64,000 bases of DNA from Baylisascaris procyonis (lineage: Eukaryota; Nematoda; Chromadorea; Rhabditida; Ascarididae): positions 2,605,501 to 2,669,500 of the forward strand of contig JAZARR010000008.1 of assembly GCA_037389465.1 (NCBI GenBank). The letters are read 5' to 3'. The notes under the pieces are model-generated. The model saw only the letters and a program-made list of their open reading frames with translations. It searched no databases and was not told the origin of the DNA. Positions 13,885 to 23,150 of this stretch are shown one piece after another (the first letter of the stretch is position 1; each line of letters begins with the position of its first letter). The position numbers and the translations under genes are program-made.

Positions 13885-15094
13885 AGTATATCACAGAGAA
13901 TGTGAATAGACCACGCCCCACTACTATTTATACGAAAACATAATAGGCTTTGGCAATATATGTGTTATACTCAAAAAGAATTTCCATAATATCCATACAG
14001 GATGAGATTAATAGTAGCAGATTTAAATAGTGAAACGTTTTTCGAGTAATATTGGATTGTGAATTCAGAAACGACCATTTGCCTTTCACTTTCGAATTAA
14101 GAGGAATGGATATGAGAGAGGAAGTAAGATAGAGATTTCTAAACTTAGCGATCATTTCAACAATAATTCCACCATTTTGCTTTTTCGAGATCACAAAAGA
14201 AAAATTTTTTGCGTGGGGAAATGAAAAGAGAATTGTCAATGAATTTTCTAAGCCAATTATGAGAATATCCGAACATCTTCAAATATTGTCCTTGAGATTT
14301 TGTGGGAAAAAAATCAATCAGAAGAATCTATAAAAATTATACTCTCAATGATTGAGATGTTTTTATCAATTGATAAGAATATATTTGAATTGTTGAACTG
14401 AAGAGAGACTCTTATAAATGACCTCGAAAAAGCAATTTACATCCACAACTTTTTCCACTTTTTTCGAGCATAACATCGTAGTCATGAATCGAGCAAGCAT
14501 TATAATATAAAAATATGAACTCTTAAGAAGAGACAACAAAATTTCTCGAAGGAAATTACTTATGAAAGTGAATACTTAGAGCTAGTGTTGACCTTCGCCC
14601 CCCCCCTCTCCCCCCTTCCTCCCTCGCTCAGCCTCCTCGAGCGGTTTTAGGGATACCTTGGAATTCGACTGTCGCCGAAGTTCAAGGATTTCTATTACTT
14701 GACAACTTTTCTATATGATTAGATATTCCTTAATTATTTACAATTGAGAAAGTAATTTTACGATAGTCTACACCCTCCGCCTCAAAATGGCTTAGAATAG
14801 TGGCCTAAAGATTACTATTAACTATCATCCCTCTGTATATAAAAGTAATCGTTACAGAGATTTGCTTATTACGTTCAAAGGGCAAGTAACGAGCGAAAGA
14901 TTGCACTTAGAAAGCCGACGCATTAAAGAATAATTGACTAAGCAGCAAAAAAATTTTTTATGAGAAGCAATCTTCTATTAATAGCAATTATTGTGAAATA
15001 TCAACACTTGCATTTTAAGATTACATAGTAAATAATAGAAACATGTATTACTATAGAATTACTTTGTCTTTAGTAAGTTAGAACAGCAGAAAAA

Positions 15095-15328
15095 ATGAGG
15101 GAAGCCAATTGTCCTGGTTTCGCAGTAAACTCCCCAGTACAACGAAACTACTACGAAGCTATGGTAACAGAATTCGCCAGGTGTGAACCGTGCTGCCCCC
15201 CCGCCCCTCAAATATTTCATCGGGAAGTCCGGAAGTTCATGAGGCCTCAACAAAATATTTTCGGTGCCGAGATAACTGAAACCGTCCAGCAACTTAAAGA
15301 CTACATCTATCGATTTCTATCATCATAG
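15095..15328 (+). CDS. Orphan small ORF, 77 codons
   Basis: ATG in an A-rich context (CAGAAAAAATGAGG) opens 77 codons in a patch with higher GC than its surroundings. The peptide is Cys/Pro-containing (CEPCCPPAP) with a helical C-terminal part (ETVQQLKDYIYRFL). No family is recognised. The opposite strand is also open (15292-15059), so the reading is uncertain. An internal donor CAG|GTGTGA at 15180 would allow splicing to the next ORF. Confidence 0.25.
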   Translation: MREANCPGFAVNSPVQRNYYEAMVTEFARCEPCCPPAPQIFHREVRKFMRPQQNIFGAEITETVQQLKDYIYRFLSS

Positions 15329-15430
15329 CGTTCGTAAAAAAACTAAATCAAAACTTCAGTGCATATAGATAGATCACTGCTAGTATCATCAAACACCTAT
15401 TTAATCCTATATTTCTTTGAATTATGCATA

Positions 15431-15589
15431 ATGACTGCCGAAAAATTGTTTGTCCCCATTACGGTATGGAAGCCAGCGAATAACCTAATTGCCTCGCGCA
15501 ATATGGCCAAAATAGGAGGTGTCACTCAATCCGATCATCCATTTTCATGGACTCCTCCCGAGGGGAATCCATCGAATGTATTTTCATGA
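15431..15589 (+). CDS. Orphan small ORF, 52 codons
   Basis: Same frame as the ORF ending at 15328, separated by several stops. It reads from ATG through NMAKIGGVTQSDHPFSW to a TGA at 15587. No family is recognised. The two ORFs could be exons of one small gene or chance openings in a GC-richer patch. Confidence 0.22.
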   Translation: MTAEKLFVPITVWKPANNLIASRNMAKIGGVTQSDHPFSWTPPEGNPSNVFS

Positions 15590-17252
15590 AATCGTATTTT
15601 TTTCGACTGAGGGGACAGCTACGATGCGTAAGATTTGAAAAGCAATTTAATTTGCACATGTCAAACTGATTGTTGTGTTGAATATAAACTAAATATGCAA
15701 ATCACTCTATGCACTCGTCTATAATACTAGCAAGCATGAGAATATAAAATATTGCGCTGGTTCATAAATATTCTATAGATAGACATACCTCCAAAAAAAT
15801 GCTCTTAAGACAGCTTTTTCAATTAGCTACGTTTAAAGATTGGCAACAAATGTCCACTTCTGTCCACTTGTCCACCACTGGCTAAAAATGTCCAGTTCTG
15901 CCCAATTATCTATTACTGTTTTGGCTAAAAAACTTGAAAAAAAAAAATCTTCTCTGATGCATTATATCAATTAACCAGATTCATAAAATTTTTGAATTTT
16001 ACTAAACCTTTAAACTATAAACGACGCACTAAAGAAATGTACTAAAAACAATAAACGTGAGAATGTTGACCATTCTCAAAAAATCTGAATTTCAAAATTC
16101 CCAAAAATTTATCAATTATTGGTCATTTCATTTCTAAAAAGAAATCGAAAATTTTTTATCACCTATTTATTTTCATCGTTACTATTATTATAAAAAGGAA
16201 TTTTATCTAATATGAAATATTACGTTAATAAATAAATCTCTTTTATTTCAGATAAAAGAGAGAGAAAAGGAACCTATTAGCTCCGTGGGGGATTGAGACT
16301 AACAGTCTTTGCCATTCCGAAGAATAGCGATTGTAATCTTTGTCACTTTTTGTCTTTTTTTTTTTTCAAACACTAAAAAAAAATATTCTGCGATTAAAAA
16401 ATTGCAATCATTTCATCAAAATCGCATTTCCATCAAATAATTTTTTTCCCAATGATTGAAAAATTTTTCAATTTCCGTGAAAAAAAAAAGAATATTTTCC
16501 AATTTGAATCTATTTGCATAAATCGAAAAAAACAAAAAAATCCAATTTTCATCATCGCTTGCAAACATTATTATAAATCTTATTTCGTTTCATCAATGCG
16601 AATGCAAATAGGATGCAACGAAGCGAATGATAAATGTCCACCATACGTATAGCGTCGGTCATTCACAACACATATGGACATTAACGATCTGTTCATTCAT
16701 TTAAAAAAAAAAAAAAAAGAAAGAAGAAGGTGAGAAGGTCATTGGAAGAGAGAAATAACCGACAAAAGAACAATTGTGATAACAAAAAAAATCATTCACC
16801 CTTATTGGATGTCAAGTGAGAAAAAAAAATGCCGTATTGCAGAAATTATTGCTCATTTGCATAAATAATTTGTTAGCGTGATGTATGATTGTTTTTTTTT
16901 CTGGCATGATACATTGAACGACGTTTAAGATTTATTCGCACATATGGCTCATTGAATGAAATATGATTCCCTTGAGGAAATTCTCTTCCTTTTTATCTTC
17001 TCCCCTCTCCTTCTGTCTCTTTTCCTTCTTTTTTTTTTTAAAAAATCGCTTCGATAATTGCAATTTGATGAAAAAATTGTATTAGAATTTTAAAAAAAGA
17101 CTATGCTTTTAACTTTTAACCGGAAATAATGAATAATCGATCGAAGAAATGAGAAAAAAAGGCGGTCGTCACGAGAAAGTAGGACAATTGTATGATGTCA
17201 TCATTTAATCATTTATGTACCTTCTAGAAAACAACGCTTCGAGGCATTCGTC
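15590..17252. other. AT-rich stretch, nothing assigned
   Basis: Many A- and T-runs, octamer-like ATTTGCATAAAT sites at about 16514 and 16855, and a TGTCCACTT-type repetition at 15851-15898. No credible exon. Confidence 0.5.
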
Positions 17253-17415
17253 TCAGAGCGCAAGTATCCGGCCCCTTAACGAAACTCTCATTTCCACATA
17301 AACAACATCACCACGCAGCATCACTTCCGAATTAAATAAACCGATTTCATGTAAATTTTGAGGCAAATTTTGAGCTATTCGTGAAATCACATTCTTTACA
17401 TTCAATTGACGCTCG
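17253..17415 (-). CDS. Candidate terminal exon on the minus strand
   Basis: A 53-residue reading follows an AAATAG acceptor (17417-17416) and ends at TGA (17255-17253). It contains VISRIAQNLPQNLHEIGLF and RGDVVYVEMRVSL. The opposite strand has frequent stops here, so if the segment is coding it is on the minus strand. No family was recognised. It may be the 3' end of the gene seen at 19142-20108, but phases to the candidate at 17881 do not match. Confidence 0.3.
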
Positions 17416-17880
17416 CTATTTGTTATTAACAAAGAAATTTTTAGCATTTTTTTTAATTGTAAGTAAAAAAATGAACGGAAAAAATCCGGCAAAAATAGTC
17501 ATTTTTCATTTCTGCTTCTTTCTCCCCAACCATTTTAGTTGATGCTAATCGATGGAGAGAAAAAAGTTCAATTTTGAAGGTATAACTTTTTTGAAGAAAC
17601 GATTAACGGAAAGCATTGAATTTTAAATGTATTAATTTTATTTGAATATTATTTATAGTTTGTAGTGTACGTCATAAATCGCTCTTTTGGATAATCTTTA
17701 TTTGTAAACAATTTTAAAATTATTGAAATTTTCGTGTAAAAATTTCTTCTGAAAATAAAGGAAATCGCAGAAAATAAAAAACCAAATATGAACAGCGTCA
17801 TAGATCAGTGAATAATGTGAAAAGGCATTTAGGCGTATGGAGAGAACATTGAGATGAAGAGAAAAAATGTAAAAGCTCAC

Positions 17881-17982
17881 TTGGTTGTGCTGAATAGTTG
17901 GTTGATGGCCCAAATGAATGTACATCCTCATCTCTCAGGATCGCAACCCACTTCACGATGTTGTCCCTCGTAACGCCTCTCT
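17881..17982 (-). CDS. Candidate exon downstream of the unrecognised minus-strand gene
   Basis: The segment reads VTRDNIVKWVAILRDEDVHS and onward, ending at a strong donor (A|GTGAGC, 17880-17875). The upstream boundary is unclear because it merges with a GA-rich tract (17983-18010); ACAG at 17986-17983 is a possible acceptor. It lies 1.1 kb past exon D on the same strand, but the phase to exon D does not match directly, so another exon would be needed between. Confidence 0.25.
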
Positions 17983-19020
17983 CTGTCTCTCTTTCTCTCT
18001 CTCCTCTCATCGTTGATATTTCCTCCTCTCATAAGGGTTGCTGTTCGTGCTAAAATTTTGCATCTTTAGAAAAGCAATAACAAATATCATCTTCCAGCAA
18101 TGAACTAATATAATTCCCATGAAAATGAACATGTTTATTCGAATGTACTTTTTCACTATTAGGGTAAGTATTCTTAACTTTAGTACACTTCTAATAACAG
18201 CTGATCAACAATGAACATTACAAATACTAAAATATGAGTGGTAACATTGTTGTTTCGCAGACGCATAATCGATAGATTTATTAGTATAATAGTTTTTTTG
18301 GTTATGACCATATAATGCATCGGATACAGATGGAATAATAATTTATGCTGATGTTTCCACTCGTTGAGCCATAATCATAGCCTATACCAAGCTGAAATTC
18401 ATCAGATAAAATATACTTTTTTACGTTTTAAAGAGTTGCATGCGGTTTCAAACATACTAAAATATTTGCTTGAGGATAGGTGAAGGAGGAAGGGGCAGCA
18501 GAAGGGTAGCAATATCGATGCATTTCAAAGAAATTTTGATCTGAGAGAATATTATAATTTTTTCTAAGCGCATAGATTGACATTACAGTAGGTATACTGT
18601 TTTTACTATACATTTAAAAAAAGTTGGGAAGAGAGTTTTATGTATAAGAAAAAGGAACGACAAAAAGCACTTATTGCTCTTATTTCGTAGATTTGCATCC
18701 CTGTTTTGCATATTTTTTTTGCGACGATCGTTTCATGCTATTGAACGTACGATGATGAAATCGCCACCCACAATATGATGAATCATCACCATTTTGCCTA
18801 CAACACATTTCCTCGGATCATCTCATGTTTCCAGCCTTTTTTTTTTCAGGATTTCATTTCACGCATTTAATCAACGTTTCACGTCATTTTTATTGTACTT
18901 TATTTCTGAAAGCAATCTTTTTGCACTTTAGTTTTTCATTTTATTTCGCATTTTTCTAAGGCTTGTTTCACATATTTTTTAAGCACTGTATTTTTTTTTT
19001 ATATCACAAATTTTTATATA

Positions 19021-19114
19021 TTTGCAAACAATTTTTTTTTGCAAAAAATTTCTTTGCAAATATAAATACAAAACTTGCAAAATTTTTGCAAAAAGTTTGC
19101 AAACAAGTTTGCAT
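19021..19114. repeat. Cluster of TTTGCAAA palindromes
   Basis: Five exact TTTGCAAA octamers (19021, 19038, 19053, 19086, 19096) and two near copies occur within 94 bases. The word is self-complementary and contains TTGCAA. The cluster lies just past exon D of the unassigned minus-strand gene. Confidence 0.8.
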
Positions 19115-19141
19115 ACTTTTTGCTTCAGTGACGCTGCTCAC

Positions 19142-20108
19142 ATAGACGAGTATTGGCTTGGGAAATCCGACTATCATCGTCCAGCTGGGATGCTCGCGAG
19201 TAATACTAAAGCATCACTATAGGCTCACGACCCCCTAGCTCTGGGGAGTCTCCAACCATATTCGAGAATCCTCAGGCATAGGCACCAAATGGATGATTTT
19301 CAAAAAAGGATTCCACTTACTGCGCCAAGGTCTTTCGAGTTTTTCGGAACGTTGTAAGTATTTTAGTTCGAAAAAGCACAATCGAACCTTCGGTGACTTG
19401 TCCACATCTATGCGATTTGTCTCGAAGCCACTCGAAACGTCAGTGGAACCATTTCTAGAGAAGTAACAGTCATAAACTGAGGACTAATATGTTGCATCGT
19501 AAGAACTCTCGTAAAGATCTCAATCCCCTCCCCTTCCCCGCCCCCGTTTAATTTCTCAGCCGCTTCTAATTTCCTGAGATAAATTCAGAATGGAACGGTA
19601 AGCGAATCGCAGCCACATGTGGAAATACAAAGACTCGATGCTGACCGCACAGACAAAACCACACCATCGCATGCCACGAATAAATGCTTCAATGATTAAC
19701 TTTCCCTCGCTTTCCGTCACATGATCAACGGTGCTGAAGAGAGACTTGGCTGAGGCTAAAAGACTGGAAAATTGCGGGGGAAAGCGTGGAAGTTGAGGAT
19801 AGGTGTGAAACCCTTCGGGTAAAAAGACGAACGTTGACCTACTGGATCGGGTAATCTAGAAGGAATTGTTTTGAATAGCGAAAGTTGGCGATCAACGTCC
19901 CAACCTCAATACCCTCGAGAATGGTGGCTATGAGATTTTCGTCGTTCAATAACTGAAAAGACGCCTCAGGCTGTAAAACAGTAATAAGATGAACAGCAAG
20001 AATCTGAAGGCATTCAGTAATGCCCCCAACCTTCAAATACTCGTGGTGACATGAACCTCGATCGCGACCTTTTTCGCATAGGTGGACATCCGAAAACGAA
20101 TCATTGAG
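19142..20108 (-). CDS. Unrecognised minus-strand gene, four internal exons
   Basis: I do not recognise this protein. Four segments read as consecutive exons on the minus strand with AG acceptors, GT donors and matching phases: A 20108-19843, B 19763-19646, C 19483-19257, D 19205-19142 (225 residues in all). Exon A is 88 codons opened by GTTTAG and closed by CA|GTAGGT. It may itself hold a 60-base intron (GTTGGG...TTTTACAG), which would also keep frame. B ends at GCG|GTCAGC, C at TG|GTTGGA, D at TAT|GTGAGC. Landmarks: ILEGIEVGTLI (A), HVTESEGKLIIEAF (B), WNPFLKIIHLVPMPEDSR (C), WTMIVGFPKPILVY (D). A looks helical; C has a charged central part. Start and end exons are not found. Neighbouring DNA is much more AT-rich. 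A caution: in such GC-richer patches several frames can stay open, so this could be a misreading. Confidence 0.4.
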
Positions 20109-22730
20109 CTAAACTTAACATTATTTACCGCATTTTTGAGGTTATTTAAAGTAATGATTTGAAAAAATATATATAGGAGATAACACCCTTTTTCGCAGTA
20201 AAAAAACGAGAAATCAAATTTCATCACATTCGAAGAGCACTGTGAAAAACATCTAAAAATCAACCACTATTATAATATTCAGTCGATACTATTGACACAA
20301 TTTGAAGGTCTCTGTTATGCGCTCGTAGAAACTAGAAAACGCGCCCTTATGGTAACTAGAAAGCACAAAGCGCAAATTGTCTTCTTTCTAATAGAAATTA
20401 CTTGTAATCTACATATTTATTGGAATTTTATGCATTGCATATAAGTTTAACTGTAATATACAGTGCATATATATTTGTTAGTATATGCTATTTATTATTG
20501 TATTTTATAACTTTTAAATCGTTAGCAGCATTTTTTATTGTTCATCTTTAGCATTCATCACTATAGCCTTAAAAAATGCTTTTATCACTATCTCTAGCAG
20601 AAAAAATTTGGTGAGCCTAAAAATTTTCTGAAAAAAGGAATCAGAAATGAATGAACGTAATTGCAAATTACAGGTAATGGCAGGTAAAAAACGCGCGTTT
20701 TCTTTATTTCCTATGAGGCATTACATATGTGTTCTTACAACATTTGTACAAAAAACTCCTTTTTTTCTCATTGTAGGCGATATGATATTCGTGTTGAAAG
20801 CACGAAAGATCTGATATTCCGGGGGGTGATGTCAAAATTAATTTTAGGCGAACTGATATTTCTGCCGTGACATCAAAATTAATTTTAGGTTACTCTTCGA
20901 GCTTAGATTTCATCTTCCGATCGTTACTACGATAAATGCAAATTGCGTGGCTGATAAATTAATAATGCAATGATTCGTTGACGATATTTTTTTAGAGTTC
21001 GAAGTTATTGCCAGCTATAGCGTGCAGAGGTAATCAGGTGTTATTGGGCAAGTTCATCAATTAAGGTTTAAATATAAGCATTAAAGAGTGCCATTCAATG
21101 CAATAATAGATAAAAGGATAGGAGAATGTATCGAGGAGCTTTTTTGGTAATATCATAGATTCATAGTGGTTTAGACCTATATGATAGAGAAATCATTGAA
21201 ATACGAAAATGAGTTCACATGTTGTTTGGGTAAATCGACTTTCAACGTGGCACTCAATCTTATGCTTCGATTCACCTCACTGAATCTTGCACTAATCACT
21301 TCGGCGTTACGCAGTCAGGTATGCAATTCAACATCTATACTATGATTATTAACCATTCCGTTTCGATAATCCCTCACAAAATCCTATTCATCTAGACATA
21401 CAATCCTCAGTTTTATTAATTATTAGTAGAATCTTTCTCAAAATTCTGCGGATAGAACCCTCTTCCCTCCCGCGCTTCCTTCCTGTTTTCAGTAAATTTT
21501 TTTTAAAGTAACTAGGAAATTTGTATGCGGTATGAAGATTTAAGTCCGAAGCGTATTTTGCTTTACACAAAAGGTGCTTTGAAATATTTAAATTTTTTTT
21601 AAATTAGAATTTTTCATTTTGGAGGTAATTTCACCTCAATTCAGCATTACACCTTTCCTCACCTTTAGAAATTTTTATTCCAAGTTGTGCAATAAATACA
21701 TTCGGAAATTTTGATACGACTATGACTGCTGAGATAATTTTTGCATAGTTCAAATTTATAAAAGTTTATGAAATATAAACTAGGAGTACCAATTGGTGGG
21801 TTTCTAATTTATTCAAGTTGGAATATAGTTGCATCAGATGAATAATAGAGCAGTTGCGTCTTGCAACGAAAACTCATCTCAATTCGCTACGGTAATTTCT
21901 GTGCAAAACAACTGATTCATTCTAAAACGTAACGATAAATAGATTGATCTCAAATATGGGGTTGTGAGCTTATATGTATGTATACAGTAATGTTGAACAC
22001 AGATAGTTCTTTTGACTTACTGTAAAGTCGGTATACGGTACTGCTGGTATTTCGCTTATATACCGTTGTTTCGTCGTAATGACCTCTTGGAATTGTTTCG
22101 TAAATATATTTATTGCTTAACCGGTCGTAGGAAGGAATGCGGGATATATAAGGTCGCATAATAATTCTACTAGAGAGCAAAATTAGGCAATAAAATAGTA
22201 GAAGAGGATATATTTATGCAGTGTGCTATTTTCAACGCTAAATTATATTATTTCAACTGGATTACTTTTTAAATTTGTATTTTATGCTTTTTTAATTAAA
22301 AAATTTGAAAGACGGATTATAACAGGAAAATATTGTCCATAAATGAACTGTAAAATTTGTTGTCGACCTTGATATCTTCGAAAACAAGTCATGAATCCAT
22401 ATGTTGTTTATTACAGGTGAGTGGTGTGAAGGTTGTCGCGTGCGCGCAGTAAAGAAAAGGTAGGACTAGCAAGCGCTATTTTAGTGTAAGCTTTAGCGTA
22501 GTTTGTAAGTTAATTTATTGTAGGTGGATTTGATGGTGCATAGGTGGCACTTATTCCGCCGATGACACACCTGTTGTGGTTGTATTTTTTGAAAAAAAAA
22601 AACACAATTTATATGGTTCTCTTATAGCTTGTTATAACATCGTTGCGGATAGACTCGTTATTATAGGTGTTCTTTTTTCAAGAAAATTTCTATTTTATTG
22701 GAGCATATATTCAAGGAGGAAGACTAGTCC
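20109..22730. other. AT-rich stretch upstream of the unassigned minus-strand gene
   Basis: About 2.6 kb, mostly AT-rich with the duplication at 20811. A less AT-rich patch at 21219-21300 has a possible minus-strand exon (21291-21219, ending CAT|GTGAAC in phase 0, which would suit exon A at 20108). The same patch has a plus-strand CAG|GTATGC donor at 21317. I see no family match on either strand. Confidence 0.4.
20811..20889 (+). repeat. Tandem duplication, period about 42 bp
   Basis: Two copies of CTGATATT plus a 10-base spacer plus TGAtgTCAAAATTAATTTTAGG (lower-case bases differ in copy two, where they are CA). A third partial copy of the first part precedes them at about 20776. Confidence 0.7.
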
Positions 22731-22980
22731 ATATATATAAAAGGTTAGCCGGGCCAGCGTGAGTGATAGGATTCCTTGGCTAGCGGGAACCCACATGCGA
22801 AAAGTGGTGTCGATGCGGCAACGTGCCTTGCTCCGTCCGGTTACTTGGTTGCCCTTTTCGAGTTGATCTGGCCGCGTGTTTACATGGTCAGGGTGGGCAG
22901 GGTCATGACTGTGACTTGACCGAATCCCCGGTCCCAACTCTCTGACCCTCCCCTCCCCTCCCTTCCTTCCATCCTCCTTT
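22731..22980 (+). promoter_or_regulatory. GC-rich, TATA-containing promoter-like island upstream of mitoferrin
   Basis: The stretch begins with a run fitting a TATA box (ATATATAAAAGG, 22733-22744) and continues with about 200 bases of clearly higher GC than the surrounding AT-rich DNA. It ends in a pyrimidine tract of CCCTCCCCTCC type at 22947-22975. It lies about 170-420 bases before the mitoferrin start, which fits a promoter. Open frames inside it on the minus strand (to 80 codons) have no family resemblance and are probably a result of the higher GC. Confidence 0.35.
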
Positions 22981-23119
22981 CCGCGTTTTCATCAACAAGG
23001 CGTTTGAACTGTTTCAGGTTAAAATATTGTTTTTGTGCTTTCATCGCACACTAATGTCCTTAAATGAAACTGTTCTCATTTCATCTGTTTTTGAGCATAT
23101 CGTTAGCATTTTACAGGTA

Positions 23120-23128
23120 ATGTCCTAA
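23120..23128 (+). promoter_or_regulatory. Two-codon upstream ORF (ATG TCC TAA) of mitoferrin
   Basis: A minimal ORF lies between the probable leader acceptor (ending 23116) and the mitoferrin ATG at 23151. If the mature mRNA begins at that acceptor, the uORF is the first AUG scanned, only 22 bases before the main start. It could lower translation or force reinitiation. Presence is seen directly; function is inferred. Confidence 0.4.
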
Positions 23129-23150
23129 ACGAAAAATCCAGACGTACTCG

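Larger units (their letters stand above)
11216..15060. other. AT-rich stretch, no supported gene
   Basis: Contains one exon-like segment (12027-12109, good acceptor and donor), the duplication at 12322, pyrimidine tracts (12847-12885, 14597-14635) and a (GT)n run. A minus-strand open frame at 11881-11441 (146 codons, one hydrophobic stretch) starts at TTG and has no recognisable motif. Confidence 0.4.
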
